The notes: generated by a model from the letters alone, not told the origin. Shown: positions 1 through 8,771, counted from the first letter of the stretch. The stretch: DNA of 64,000 nt from Niabella beijingensis (GCF_020034665.1 NZ_JAIQDI010000001.1:2294001-2358000), one strand, 5' to 3'. Program-made: numbers and translations.

Positions 1-693
1 GTGTATAATCGCGATCAGATAGTACCGGCCGTTTTCCAGTTTATATACCAGCCGTACCGACTTCCAGTCCATACCGCCGTATTTTTTTGTTCCGTCCAGA
101 TAATTCTCTGTAAACTCTGCGCCGGGGTATGCGGTTTTCAGATTATTGATCGAATTGCCTTTTCCATAAACCGCATTCACGCCTGCCTGTTTCGCATTCA
201 AAAAATTACCGTCGTATACAAATTTTCCGAAATACTCGGCGGGTGAAAGAAAGATAGCATTACCGCTACCATCATAGGAGCCCCAGTTTATTTTTTTGTT
301 TTTATTCCTGGTGATCAGCTCCTGGAATGCTTCGCGGGTGAATTTTTTATCGGTTCCCGGTTCAACAGTGGCATACGGTGAGAAGCGGATCCCTTCCTGC
401 GGGTGAATGAAAGAATCCAGCTTTGCGTATTCCTTATTCTTGAACAGGGTAAGGATCTCCTTAGTGGTTGCGGAAAGCACGCTGTCCTTGTTTGCTTCTG
501 TTACCCGGAAGGAGGTCAAGGTGTCGGTGCCCACCAGCTGCATGGAATCATGCCGTTCAGAGATATCGATGCCGCTGGTGTCTTCATCTCCGGACCCCGG
601 CTTCCCACCTTTTCCTTTACAACCGTTACATCCGGCAATGATACTGCCCAGGGCAAAACCAACGCCTGTTAACCATACCAATTGTTTCTTCAT
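1..693 (-). CDS. Putative lipoprotein, C-terminus cut by window edge
   Basis: Reading leftward from an ATG at 691-693, the frame stays open for 231 codons to the first base of the window, so the 3' end is missing. The N-terminus MKKQLVWLTGVGFALGSIIAGC is a lipoprotein signal with lipobox IAGC, and it is followed by a Gly/Lys/Ser-rich linker of the kind that tethers surface or periplasmic lipoproteins. The rest is a soluble alpha/beta-looking domain with no motif I recognise; the visible end (LVYKLENGRYYLIAIIH) resembles the last strands of small NTF2-like or DUF-type domains. It lies about 50 bp downstream of the DUF3127 gene on the same strand and may be cotranscribed with it. The function is unknown. 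Confidence 0.75.
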   Translation of the reverse strand, partial: MKKQLVWLTGVGFALGSIIAGCNGCKGKGGKPGSGDEDTSGIDISERHDSMQLVGTDTLTSFRVTEANKDSVLSATTKEILTLFKNKEYAKLDSFIHPQEGIRFSPYATVEPGTDKKFTREAFQELITRNKNKKINWGSYDGSGNAIFLSPAEYFGKFVYDGNFLNAKQAGVNAVYGKGNSINNLKTAYPGAEFTENYLDGTKKYGGMDWKSVRLVYKLENGRYYLIAIIH

Positions 694-742
694 ACCTTCT
701 GTCCGTTTTTAGGATACCGCCGGCATCCTGTCTGTTTATAGT

Positions 743-1102
743 TTAAAAAGGAAGATCGTCCGTTCCTTCATTCAGATCGCTGTAGGTATCTGAAGGGTTA
801 TTATCGGTGTATTGACCGCCGCCGCTGTTGCTGCCTCCCGCCGGTTCCAGCTTCCATGCCTTTACATCGGTATACCAGCGTCCGTTGTATTCGCGGCTTT
901 CCACGTCAAATGAAATAGTAAGGGCTTTACCAACCTGTAGCAGGCTTTCATTGATCTTATCTCCCCAGATGGAGATACATACTTTTTTGGGATACTGCGC
1001 CTGTGTTTCCACAATAATATCCTGTTTTTTCCATTCACCGTTCTTTCCCATTCCCTTCTGTAAGGGCAATAGCTGCACCAGGGTTCCTGTCAACTGCATC
1101 AT
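743..1102 (-). CDS. DUF3127 family OB-fold protein (SSB-like tail)
   Basis: This 119-residue protein has a compact N-terminal domain of about 80 residues (MQLTGTLVQLLPLQKGMGKNG at the start, CISIWGDKIN in the middle) that reads as the DUF3127 family of Bacteroidota, an OB-fold group. A low-complexity Gly/Ser/Asn linker follows, and the protein ends in the acidic tip GTDDLPF. That tip resembles the C-terminal DDIPF peptide with which single-stranded DNA-binding proteins recruit partners, so a role on single-stranded DNA is a fair inference but not shown. Two adjacent Met codons make the exact start uncertain by one residue. A good Bacteroidota -7 element lies 39 bp upstream. Confidence 0.75.
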   Translation of the reverse strand: MMQLTGTLVQLLPLQKGMGKNGEWKKQDIIVETQAQYPKKVCISIWGDKINESLLQVGKALTISFDVESREYNGRWYTDVKAWKLEPAGGSNSGGGQYTDNNPSDTYSDLNEGTDDLPF

Positions 1103-1140
1103 TTCACTGCTTTATTTTACTGTAATCAAAATTTATGCTA

Positions 1141-1148
1141 CAAATATA
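1141..1148 (-). promoter_or_regulatory. -7 promoter element for the DUF3127 gene
   Basis: On the minus strand this reads TATATTTG, an exact match to the Bacteroidota -7 consensus TAnnTTTG, 39 bp before the ATG at 1102. A TTTG is present further upstream (1161-1164), but the 12-bp spacing is shorter than the usual 17-20, so only the -7 box is convincing. Confidence 0.5.
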
Positions 1149-1219
1149 GCAGGCTTCCGGCAAAGCCGGCTGAAATATATCCCTTTGGCGGGCGTCGCAG
1201 GCATTGAAACAGGGCATAC

Positions 1220-1915
1220 CTACTGCTGTTGCCGGTACTGGTACAGCAGCCCCTTGTCAAATGCCGCCCACTTACAGGCTTTAAGTCCGGCGGTCTTTAA
1301 TGCGTTATTGGTCCAGCTGTTACAGGTATGAAACAGGCTGTAGGCGCCCTTTGCTTCATAAAAGGCATCATCCCGGTTGTACTGCGCCCGGGTATCAATA
1401 TAAACCGGCGCACCCCCGGCATTTCTGTCGAGTGCAGCTTCCACATATCCGGCCAGTTTCCGGTATTGTCCTTCTGTAAGCTGCAGCTTCCGGCAAAGCG
1501 GCCCTTCTGATACATGTTTATAATAGGTAACATGTAAGGCCGTTTCTCCCAGTCCTGTTACGGCTTTGAATGCGGTAGACAGGGTCAGGTCCTTCCATTC
1601 CGGTGTGTTCAGGTAAAAGCCTTTATCGCCCCAACCCACAGCTACCCACTGATAGACTGTGTCCCTGCTGAGTGTATGCTGATAGGCAAAAGTCTGGCTC
1701 CAGTTCTTAAGATCTGTTACTACAGGAAGCACCAGGTCGGTATGCACCCCATTGGAAAGCAGAAAAGCAGTGATCTTTTTAGGGCCTTCGTCACCGGCGG
1801 CTGTAACCGTCCACCGCGAAAGAAGCCGTTCGGCGACCACATACCCGGCAATGAACAGGACCAGGACCAGCAGGGTCTTTAGCAGTATTTTGAAAAAACG
1901 TCTTACAATTTTCAT
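1220..1915 (-). CDS. DUF2459 / TIGR02117-type membrane-anchored protein
   Basis: This 231-residue protein has one N-terminal membrane segment (KILLKTLLVLVLFIAGYVVAE, about residues 9-29) and a periplasmic domain that matches my recollection of the DUF2459/TIGR02117 family. Family marks are SNGVHTDLVLPV near residue 55, the VAVGWGDKGFY block near 92, and HTCNSWT near 197. The conserved His and Cys in HTDL and HTCNSW suggest a papain/NlpC-like cysteine hydrolase fold, but the activity is undetermined. TIGR02117 was named after a gene next to urease in some proteobacteria; no urease genes are present here. It is divergent from the membrane protein gene that starts near 1978. Confidence 0.7.
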   Translation of the reverse strand: MKIVRRFFKILLKTLLVLVLFIAGYVVAERLLSRWTVTAAGDEGPKKITAFLLSNGVHTDLVLPVVTDLKNWSQTFAYQHTLSRDTVYQWVAVGWGDKGFYLNTPEWKDLTLSTAFKAVTGLGETALHVTYYKHVSEGPLCRKLQLTEGQYRKLAGYVEAALDRNAGGAPVYIDTRAQYNRDDAFYEAKGAYSLFHTCNSWTNNALKTAGLKACKWAAFDKGLLYQYRQQQ

Positions 1916-1977
1916 ATGAAGTCATAAAGATGCAGAAAAGAAACGGTTTTAGCCTGCGGATTTCCTTACTTTGCAAA

Positions 1978-2658
1978 ATGGACTCCAGAATGGTATTAGA
2001 CGGCGACAATGAGCTCCGGGAAAAAATTGACCGGCAGCCAAAATTTCAGCAAATTATTGCCACCCTCCTTTCCTATGTCTTCCATCCTGTTTTTGTTCCG
2101 ATATACGTTATTTACTTTTTACTGTATATAGAGCCTTTTTTATTTTACGGAACCACGGAAGATGGCCGTTTGATGGTATTGTTGCAGGGCATTGTCAATT
2201 ATACCTTCTTCCCACTGGTCTCTGTCCTGTTGCTGAGGGGCCTGAAATTCATCCCCTCTATAAAACTCAAAGAACGGAAGGACCGGATCATTCCTTTTAT
2301 TATCTGTAATATCTGGTATTTCTGGATCTGGTATGTATGGCGGGGGCTGGATGGGATGCCCCGGGAAATGGTCATTTTTGCCATGGGCGTTTTTATGGCC
2401 TCCTCTGTGGGGTTGCTGCTGAATATCTACATGAAAGTAAGCATGCACGGTATTGCCCTGGGCACTGCTGTATCCTTTCTCTGCCTGCTCGGCTTCACTT
2501 ATGGCCAGGGCATGAGCCTTTATATCATAATCGCCCTGCTGATCACCGGCCTGGTAAGCACCTCCCGTCTGCTGCTCTCCGATCATACCGCCAAAGAGGT
2601 CTATTTCGGACTGCTGGCAGGCGTACTGGGACTGCTGATTGCCAATATGGTAGTATAA
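1978..2658 (+). CDS. Integral membrane protein, degenerate PAP2-like
   Basis: The frame opens at 1930, but I place the start at the ATG at 1978 (MDSRMVLDG); 1990 is a further alternative. The earlier start would put the N-terminus within 15 bp of the divergent gene, and a TTACTTTG sequence close to the -7 consensus lies just before 1978. The product, about 226 residues, has six or so hydrophobic segments. Near the C-terminus SRLLLSDHTAKEVYFGLLAGVLG resembles the third motif of PAP2 phosphatases (SR, H, then an acidic residue and G), but the usual Asp is Glu and the first two phosphatase motifs are not evident. It may be a non-catalytic relative. Bacteroidota genomes often carry such a protein, and the function is unknown. 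Confidence 0.65.
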   Translation: MDSRMVLDGDNELREKIDRQPKFQQIIATLLSYVFHPVFVPIYVIYFLLYIEPFLFYGTTEDGRLMVLLQGIVNYTFFPLVSVLLLRGLKFIPSIKLKERKDRIIPFIICNIWYFWIWYVWRGLDGMPREMVIFAMGVFMASSVGLLLNIYMKVSMHGIALGTAVSFLCLLGFTYGQGMSLYIIIALLITGLVSTSRLLLSDHTAKEVYFGLLAGVLGLLIANMVV

Positions 2659-2722
2659 TCCTTCCCGGCGACCCAAACTGCTTGGAGGCGTCTCAAAAAA
2701 AAATAATTCCAAAAATATTAGT

Positions 2723-2749
2723 TTTGAAATACTAATTTTATTAGCTTTG
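2723..2749 (+). promoter_or_regulatory. Promoter of recA
   Basis: TAGCTTTG at 2742-2749 fits the -7 consensus TAnnTTTG exactly, and TTTG at 2723-2726 could be the -33 element, although the 15-bp spacer is somewhat short. The recA ATG lies 51 bp further downstream. No LexA-type operator was recognised. Confidence 0.55.
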
Positions 2750-2800
2750 CGTTGTTGATAAGTTAATCAGATCGGACAACGGTAAATTGTAATTTTGGTT

Positions 2801-3829
2801 ATGGCAAAAACAGACAAAACAACAGAAATAGACATGAACAGCGAGAAGCTGAAAGCATTGCGCCTTACGATGGATAAGATTGATAAGGATTATGGGAAAG
2901 GCAGTGTAATGCTGATGAATGAAAAGGCTGAAGTGACCCAGGAAGTGATTTCCACCGGTTCCATAGGCCTGGATACAGCGCTTGGGATCGGTGGCCTGCC
3001 CCGTGGCCGCGTTATTGAAATTTACGGGCCGGAATCTTCCGGTAAGACCACAATAGCAACCCATGTGATCGCGGAAGCACAGAAAAAAGGTGGTATGTGC
3101 GCCATTATAGATGCGGAGCATGCATTTGACAGCAGCTACGCCAAAAAACTGGGCGTAAATGTCGACAACCTGCTGATCTCCCAGCCGGATTATGGGGAGC
3201 AGGCACTGGAAATTGCGGACCGGCTGATCCTTTCCGGGGCCCTGGATGTAGTGGTGATCGACTCTGTTGCCGCCCTGGTACCTAAAAGCGAGCTAGAAGG
3301 CGAAATGGGAGACAGCAAAATGGGTTTACATGCCCGTTTGATGAGCCAGGCATTGCGTAAGCTTACAGCCACCATTTCAAAAACAAACACAATTTGTATT
3401 TTCATTAACCAGCTGCGTGAAAAGATCGGGGTAATGTTCGGTAACCCTGAAACGACGACAGGTGGTAATGCTCTGAAGTTCTATGCTTCCGTACGGCTCG
3501 ACATCCGCCGTTCCGCGCAGATCAAAGACGGAGATGCCGCAATCGGTAACCGCGTAAAGGTAAAAGTGGTAAAGAACAAAGTGGCTCCCCCGTTCCGCTC
3601 CTCCGAATTTGACATCATCTTCGGGGAAGGCATTTCCAAAACCGGCGAGATCATCGACATGGGCGTGGAGCTGGGCATTTTACAAAAAAGCGGCTCCTGG
3701 TACAGCTATAATAATGATAAACTGGGACAGGGGCGTGATGCTGTAAAAGCGTTGCTGCTGGACAATCCGGAGCTGGCGGCACAGGTGGAAACACAGATCC
3801 GTGAAAAGATCAAAGAAATGCAGGGATGA
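2801..3829 (+). CDS. recA: Recombinase RecA
   Basis: RecA forms nucleoprotein filaments on single-stranded DNA, drives homologous strand exchange, and in many bacteria triggers LexA self-cleavage. The protein of 342 residues is full length. The Walker A loop is GPESSGKTT at residues 76-84, the catalytic Glu region is DAEHAFD just after residue 100, Walker B is [10 protein letters not shown], and the L2 DNA-binding loop is [19 protein letters not shown]. The C-terminal domain and the acidic-basic tail are present. I chose the ATG at 2801 ([11 protein letters not shown]) over a TTG two codons upstream. The gene stands alone between a convincing promoter and a separate downstream gene. Confidence 0.98.
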   Translation: MAKTDKTTEIDMNSEKLKALRLTMDKIDKDYGKGSVMLMNEKAEVTQEVISTGSIGLDTALGIGGLPRGRVIEIYGPESSGKTTIATHVIAEAQKKGGMCAIIDAEHAFDSSYAKKLGVNVDNLLISQPDYGEQALEIADRLILSGALDVVVIDSVAALVPKSELEGEMGDSKMGLHARLMSQALRKLTATISKTNTICIFINQLREKIGVMFGNPETTTGGNALKFYASVRLDIRRSAQIKDGDAAIGNRVKVKVVKNKVAPPFRSSEFDIIFGEGISKTGEIIDMGVELGILQKSGSWYSYNNDKLGQGRDAVKALLLDNPELAAQVETQIREKIKEMQG

Positions 3830-3944
3830 TTTTTTGAATATAGACAGGTTAGTAAGGGCGTTGCATCTTCATGCAGCGCTTTCTTTTTTCCCGATCGCGT
3901 AATTTCTTTTCCTGTTCTCGAAACCACCGCCGGTGCTGCACGGC

Positions 3945-3952
3945 TATTTTTG
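3945..3952 (+). promoter_or_regulatory. -7 promoter element before the DUF6686-type gene
   Basis: TATTTTTG matches TAnnTTTG exactly and ends 12 bp before the ATG at 3965. That leaves a very short or absent 5' leader and argues against the upstream TTG at 3950 as the start codon. Confidence 0.45.
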
Positions 3953-3964
3953 AAAAAAAAATCC

Positions 3965-4294
3965 ATGTGCAGCTTTAAAACACTCTATTATGCTGAAGAC
4001 GGCTACCTCATTGTTTGCAACGAATGCCGCCATTTTCAGCTGGCTTTTCAAACCACCCTCCTGACTATGACGGCACAGGATCTGCAGGTCTTTCATACCC
4101 TTGTTAAAGAAAACAGGGAATACAATGCAGACATAAACAGCGGAAGGAAAAACATCTATATCCCAACGCCGCTAGAAGGTTATGGAATGATCCTGAACCG
4201 GAAAGAACTGGAGGAGCTTTTTCAGCTGCTGGAAACAGCAGAAGTCAACTTCAAAGCAGAATGCCTGCTGGAACTGTTTCACACAACAGGCTGA
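3965..4294 (+). CDS. Small conserved Bacteroidota protein (DUF6686-like)
   Basis: This is a 109-residue soluble protein starting MCSFKTLYYAEDGYLIVCNEC. The pattern of a CNECRHFQLAF segment early and a Leu/Glu-rich C-terminal helix (RKELEELFQLLETAEVNFKAECLLELF) matches a short family that I recall as DUF6686, restricted to Bacteroidota. The two closely spaced Cys with a following His could bind a metal, but only that one cluster is seen. No function is known. An upstream TTG in frame (3950) is part of a -7 promoter box and is rejected as the start. A strong hairpin follows the gene. Confidence 0.65.
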   Translation: MCSFKTLYYAEDGYLIVCNECRHFQLAFQTTLLTMTAQDLQVFHTLVKENREYNADINSGRKNIYIPTPLEGYGMILNRKELEELFQLLETAEVNFKAECLLELFHTTG

Positions 4295-4349
4295 TCTTTC
4301 TTTGCAAAAACCCAGCATGAAGAACACCACAAAACAAACCCCTCTAAAC

Positions 4350-4380
4350 GACCCTGCCGCAGACGAGCTGCGGCAGGGTC
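4350..4380. terminator. Strong hairpin between convergent units
   Basis: GACCCTGCCGCAG at 4350-4362 and CTGCGGCAGGGTC at 4368-4380 form a perfect 13-bp stem with a 5-nt loop, between a rightward gene that ends at 4294 and a leftward remnant that ends at 4400. There is no clean T-run on either side. It may act as a bidirectional terminator or only block RNA decay. Confidence 0.55.
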
Positions 4381-4399
4381 GGTACGGGTCTGGTAGTTT

Positions 4400-5013
4400 T
4401 TAATTCTTACTGAACCGGATATTGGCAAAATAATAAGTGATGTCCTTTTCGGGCGCGAACGTAAGCGATGGTTCACCCCCTATATTGATAACGATCACAC
4501 GGTTGTGTTTATCCGCACCTTGTTCAGACAGGTTCACACTTATATCCGTCCATTTCTGAAGGTTGGCATCACTGATGGGAAATGCATCCTTTCCGTATTC
4601 CCAGTATTGCTGCCCAAAGCTGCTTTCCGAGCCAAAGGCCCAAAGATTGTTCATGATGCGCAGCCAGAGCCGCTGATACGGTGCATAGGTTCCCGACAAC
4701 ACCTCCTTGGCCGGAGCATACACTTTGAACTTTAAATATTTGTACTGCTTTATATCAAACTCATATTCTTTCGGGATCTGTATCACCAGGGTACCGTTCT
4801 TATTGTCTTTCGCAAGGCGACAACGCCCTAACACCTGGTCGTTTCATTTTTTGTTACCTTCACCAGCGAACCCGGTTTTTTAGCCAGGTCCTTCGCTCCC
4901 GCCGGGGAACCGCTGTTTGTACAAACAAGGAGCTCCGGCAACTGAAAACAGATACCATCAGGAGCGGCGGGCCGATCCTGGCATTTTAGAATACCGGCAA
5001 CTTCATCAGACAA
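4400..5013 (-). pseudogene. Frameshifted remnant of a carbohydrate-binding-like gene
   Basis: The leftward frame 4400-4834 encodes a continuous C-terminal domain (IPKEYEFDIKQYKYLKFKVY, LWLRIMNNLWAFG, YYFANIRFSKN at the end) that looks like a beta-sandwich such as those at the end of secreted glycan-active lipoproteins. It has no plausible start, only a GTG in mid-domain. Directly upstream the reading continues in another frame (4828-5013: LPELLVCTNSGSPAGAKDL, then KVTKNETT), joining around 4835-4845 through one frameshift. Beyond about 5013 the similarity to coding sequence stops, so the 5' end is lost. I interpret this as a decayed gene of which only the C-terminal part is legible. The exact family is not recognised. 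Confidence 0.5.
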
Positions 5014-5041
5014 GCTTTTTTAGATGTAACTCTACGGAGAC

Positions 5042-5095
5042 GGTGCCTGAGACCGGCACACGCCCGAAACAGGAAGCGTTTTAAGCCGCCGCTTC
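5042..5095 (+). promoter_or_regulatory. Two-hairpin leader before the trans-sulfuration gene
   Basis: GTGCC (5043-5047) pairs with GGCAC (5055-5059), and GAAGCG (5073-5078) pairs with CGCTTC (5090-5095), just before the ATG at 5114. I looked for S-box or SAM-II consensus blocks here and did not find them, so any regulatory function is speculative. Confidence 0.25.
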
Positions 5096-5113
5096 TGTAT
5101 AAAATTTTTTTAA

Positions 5114-6355
5114 ATGAATACTGAACCCTTACCCCGTTTTGAAGATGTTTATTCCGCAGCCATTCATGGTGTTTCTGATGAAGGCAGCCTTCACAGCCAT
5201 GCCATACCCATTTATGCCACATCCACCTTTGTATTCGACAGTGCCGAGCAGGGTATGAACCGTTTTGCCGGCAGTGAACCCGGCTATATTTATTCCCGGT
5301 TTGCCAACCCAACCACGGCTGCTGCTGAAAGGCTGATCGCATCCCTTGAGGCATTTGGATTAAACGATGCGCATAGCAGCCCCCTGCAATTAAAGGCCCT
5401 GCTGCACGCCAGTGGTCAGGGAGCGCTTTCAACACTTTGCTTCTCTTTATTGAACAACGGCGACCAGGTGCTTACCAATACTGCCCTGTACGGCGGCACT
5501 CATGAATTCTTCGCCTACCTGCTCCCGAAATCCGGGATACAAACCCATTTTACCGACCTTTCCGATCTGCATGCGGTGGACCAGGCACTGAAACAGCATC
5601 CGGCCATCAAACTGATCCATATCGAGACCCCCACCAACCCGTTAATGGGATGTACGGATATAGAAGCCATCTGCAAACTGGCCGCCACTTACGGAATCAA
5701 GGTAAGTATCGACAACACATTTGCCACACCGTACCTGCAACAGCCCTTTGCTTTTGGGGTCGACTTTGTTTACCACTCCACCACCAAGTTCCTGAACGGG
5801 CACGGGACGGCCATCGGAGGGGTATTACTGGGGAAGGATCTGGATTTTATGAACACCACGGCTACAAAAACCTTCAAACTTCTCGGGGCTAACAGTAATG
5901 CGTTTGATGCATTTTTGCTCATCAATGGTATCAAAACATTGCCGCTCCGTATGCAGCGCCACAGCGCCAATGCACAACAGGTGGCAGCATGGCTGGACGA
6001 GCATCCCGCGGTTGCAAAAGTAAATTACAACGGCCTAAGCACACATCCGGACCATGCCTTAAGCGCCCGCCAGATGCGCGCTCCGGGCGCAGTACTGAGT
6101 TTTGAACTCAAAGGCGGCCTCGAAGCAGGAAAACATTTTATCAACCGGCTGCGTATGTGTACCCGGGCCGTTTCATTGGGTACTGTAGATACGCTGATCT
6201 CCCACCCCGCATCCATGTCGCACGCGATCATGAAACCGGAGGAACGCCTGAAAGCGGGCATTACAGATGGTTTGATCCGGATGAGTGTGGGCATCGAAGC
6301 AGTAGAAGATATCCTTGCGGACCTGAAACAGGCGCTTTCAGACGGATCCCGGTAA
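5114..6355 (+). CDS. PLP-dependent trans-sulfuration enzyme (Cys/Met metabolism family)
   Basis: This 413-residue protein belongs to the fold-type I PLP enzymes of the Cys/Met metabolism family, which includes cystathionine gamma-synthase and gamma-lyase, O-acyl-homoserine sulfhydrylase and methionine gamma-lyase. YSRFANPTTAAAERLIASLE (about residues 60-79) is the family N-terminal block, SIDNTFATPYLQQP carries the Asp that contacts the PLP ring nitrogen, and HSTTKFLNGHG (about 222-232) holds the Lys that forms the Schiff base. The C-terminal SHPASMSH and GLIRMSVGIE blocks are intact. The residues visible do not decide between synthase, sulfhydrylase and lyase. It stands alone, which is compatible with a catabolic methionine or cystathionine lyase as well as a biosynthetic role. 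Confidence 0.88.
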   Translation: MNTEPLPRFEDVYSAAIHGVSDEGSLHSHAIPIYATSTFVFDSAEQGMNRFAGSEPGYIYSRFANPTTAAAERLIASLEAFGLNDAHSSPLQLKALLHASGQGALSTLCFSLLNNGDQVLTNTALYGGTHEFFAYLLPKSGIQTHFTDLSDLHAVDQALKQHPAIKLIHIETPTNPLMGCTDIEAICKLAATYGIKVSIDNTFATPYLQQPFAFGVDFVYHSTTKFLNGHGTAIGGVLLGKDLDFMNTTATKTFKLLGANSNAFDAFLLINGIKTLPLRMQRHSANAQQVAAWLDEHPAVAKVNYNGLSTHPDHALSARQMRAPGAVLSFELKGGLEAGKHFINRLRMCTRAVSLGTVDTLISHPASMSHAIMKPEERLKAGITDGLIRMSVGIEAVEDILADLKQALSDGSR

Positions 6356-6366
6356 AATCAAGGTGT

Positions 6367-7533
6367 TTAATCCGCCACGTACTTCAGGAATGCTGCAGCA
6401 AATTTTGATGCCTTTACTGTCTTGTTCAGGTTGCGCCGGAACGGATTGAAGAACCCCAGGCCCAGACCGGGGATGGGTTTTACGATATGATAAAAGGGAC
6501 GGCTGAGGTCCTGGGAATTGGCCAGCAGGATCAAGGTAAGGTCTTTTTCAGGGATCTTCACAAAGAGCGCGGAATAACCCGTCCACCACCCGGTGTGCCA
6601 TATTACCTTTACTCCTTTATAATATTTCACAAACCATCCCAATCCGTACTGGATCGTCTTCCCTTTGGGTGTGGTATAAGGTGTCAGCATCCGTTGCCAG
6701 CTGCTGTCCGAAAGAAAACGGCGCTCATCGATCGCAACAGCATAAAGCGCCAGGTCCGTCACATTGCTCATGATGCCCGCACCGGGGTTAAACCCATAGC
6801 GGAACTGTACCGGCTGCAGCTTCCGGTGTTTCCAGTCGTAAGGAAGGGCTACCTTCTTTAAAAAGGATGCCTTATCATATCCCATCAATGCAAAAGCGGC
6901 GCTGTCATCGGTGCTGGGTACGGTATTCTTCATGTTCAGCGGTATCGTGATCTCTTCCCGCAACAGGGCTCCAAAGCTGCGGCCGGAAGCTTTTTCAATA
7001 GCTTTTCCCAGTGCACCATACCAGCCGCCGTTATACCGGAACACATAACCGGGCCGGAATCCGTTTAAAGAAGTTCCCATAGCAGTATGTGTCATCAGGT
7101 GCTTTAATTTGATACGCGGATCGCTGCCCCACCGGGCGCCGAGATTGATCCCGTACTTGTTTACAGGATCTTCCAGACTCAGTTTCCCGGCTTCAGCCTG
7201 CTGCATCAGCAGGATCGCACCAAAGGTTTTTGTAACCGAAGCGATCTGGTATACGGTGTGCTCATCCGGCAGGATCTTTTTTTCTACATCTGCGTAACCG
7301 AATCCCTTTTTCCATACCAGCTGTCCTTCATTTACGATGCCTGCAGAAATGCCCGGAATGTGGTACCGCCTGCGCAGTTTTTCCAGCCGCTTCTCAAAGG
7401 AAGTCTGCTGTTGCGTGTTCCAGCGGGTGCTGTCAGTCATTTTTACGGGTCTGTGTTCTGAAACAGGCTTACTGCTGCCGCAGGAAAAAAACAGGGTCAC
7501 CCATATGATAAACATATAACTGAATCTGATCAT
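6367..7533 (-). CDS. Beta-lactamase-fold serine hydrolase lipoprotein
   Basis: A class C beta-lactamase / D-Ala-D-Ala carboxypeptidase-like hydrolase of 388 residues. The N-terminus has a lipoprotein signal ending LFFSC (Cys18). The nucleophile motif is S99-V-T-K102 in YQIASVTKTFGA, and the third motif is HTG (IWHTGWWTGYS) in place of KTG, as in many class C-like esterases. The second motif, normally YSN, reads FRYNGGWYGALG with the Ser apparently missing, so activity should not be assumed. Substrates of this family range from peptides to esters. It is convergent with the PLP-enzyme gene, 11 bp apart. Confidence 0.85.
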   Translation of the reverse strand: MIRFSYMFIIWVTLFFSCGSSKPVSEHRPVKMTDSTRWNTQQQTSFEKRLEKLRRRYHIPGISAGIVNEGQLVWKKGFGYADVEKKILPDEHTVYQIASVTKTFGAILLMQQAEAGKLSLEDPVNKYGINLGARWGSDPRIKLKHLMTHTAMGTSLNGFRPGYVFRYNGGWYGALGKAIEKASGRSFGALLREEITIPLNMKNTVPSTDDSAAFALMGYDKASFLKKVALPYDWKHRKLQPVQFRYGFNPGAGIMSNVTDLALYAVAIDERRFLSDSSWQRMLTPYTTPKGKTIQYGLGWFVKYYKGVKVIWHTGWWTGYSALFVKIPEKDLTLILLANSQDLSRPFYHIVKPIPGLGLGFFNPFRRNLNKTVKASKFAAAFLKYVAD

Positions 7534-7613
7534 TGTTTTTTTTACTGCAAAGCTCCGGGGGCAGTGTACAACAACCTACTCCGGTACTGCTCAAATCCCG
7601 GATATGAGTGCTA

Positions 7614-8771
7614 TTATTTTCCTGATGAGGAATAATTTTTCCTGAATTCGGAGGGCGACATACCAGCGATCTGTTTGAATACCCGCTGAAAGGTAGCCGG
7701 GGAGCTGAACCCGCAGTCGTTGGCGATTCCTGTAAAAGTAAGTTGTTCCGCCCCGTTGGCCAGCAGCCGTTCCTTGAACAGGGCCACGCGGTACCCGTTT
7801 ACGAACTCGTTAAAATTTTTCCGCAGGTGCTGGTTCAATACGGCCGAAATGGTTTTGGAGGTCAGTCCGGTATGCTGTGCCACCATCTGAAGGGTGAGTG
7901 CGGCATTCAGGTAAAGCCGGTCCTGCTCCATGGTCTTTTTTAACAACCCTATTGCTGTATGTACCAGCTGTTCGGGCAATGGGGCTGCTTCCTGTTTTTT
8001 TTCCGCAACCTGCTGCTGCCAGGAAACCATATATCCTTTTATACCCAGCCAGTAAATCAGCAAAGTAATGGGAACATATAACGGATACCAGTCCAGGTTG
8101 TCCAGCATCCAGTCGGTATACCGGGGAATGACATAGGGTACCAGGTAAACAAACCAGATACAAAGGAATATCACAAAGGCCCAGGCAACCTGCTGCAGCC
8201 AGCGGAAGCCCGGTAAATTCTTTGTTTTCTGAACGGAAAGGTACCGCAGTGTAAGAAAAGTATACAGCGTCAGGGATATCCAGCGGGGAATGTCTGAATA
8301 GACATTATAGGTATCGATGGCTGCCCCCCAGACCCGTTCATTGTTTTCGAGCAGCCTCGTTGATACCCCCAGCACATATACCCAGGCTATAAGCGGACTG
8401 CCCAGATCAATAAGAACCGGCAGGAACTGCAACCGTTCGTTTTTGCCGATCCGGAATTCCGGCTCCAGAAAAGCGCGTACGTAAAAATACAACAGCGGTC
8501 CCATCGGCATCACCATGATCATCGGGAACAGGATGGAAAATAAATTCAGCCACTTTGATTCAAACCAGCCATTATAGGATCCATATAAACAGGAACTGGC
8601 AAGCGCGAGCAAAAAGATCAGTACCGCCAGCAACCGGTTGGGCAAGCGCAGCCGGGAGGAAAAAAATAAAAGGCAGCTCACAATACCCCCCTGCACCACC
8701 CCAAGCAAAATAATTGTCTGAAAAAAATGTCTCATAACCACCAATTCACCCGTAAAATAATATTTTTTCAT
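7614..8771 (-). CDS. AraC-family regulator with N-terminal membrane domain
   Basis: The first 250 or so residues contain about seven hydrophobic segments (from IILLGVVQGGIVSCLLFF to VPITLLIYWLGIKGYMV). The last 100 residues are an AraC-type double helix-turn-helix: MVAQHTGLTSKTISAVLNQ, then FTGIANDCGFSSPATFQRVFK and the closing GMSPSEFRKNY. This membrane-sensor plus AraC layout is common in Bacteroidota and suggests direct signal sensing in the inner membrane. I keep the ATG at 8771 because AGGAGG lies 12 bp before it (minus strand, 8782-8789); the alternative is Met13. It is divergent from the large glucan synthase gene and could control it, which is an inference. Confidence 0.85.
   Translation of the reverse strand: MKKYYFTGELVVMRHFFQTIILLGVVQGGIVSCLLFFSSRLRLPNRLLAVLIFLLALASSCLYGSYNGWFESKWLNLFSILFPMIMVMPMGPLLYFYVRAFLEPEFRIGKNERLQFLPVLIDLGSPLIAWVYVLGVSTRLLENNERVWGAAIDTYNVYSDIPRWISLTLYTFLTLRYLSVQKTKNLPGFRWLQQVAWAFVIFLCIWFVYLVPYVIPRYTDWMLDNLDWYPLYVPITLLIYWLGIKGYMVSWQQQVAEKKQEAAPLPEQLVHTAIGLLKKTMEQDRLYLNAALTLQMVAQHTGLTSKTISAVLNQHLRKNFNEFVNGYRVALFKERLLANGAEQLTFTGIANDCGFSSPATFQRVFKQIAGMSPSEFRKNYSSSGK

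Noticed and set aside
4996..5113. S-box or SAM-II riboswitch before the trans-sulfuration gene
   Set aside because: None of the conserved blocks seen in the aptamer at 58433-58525 occur, and the stems differ.
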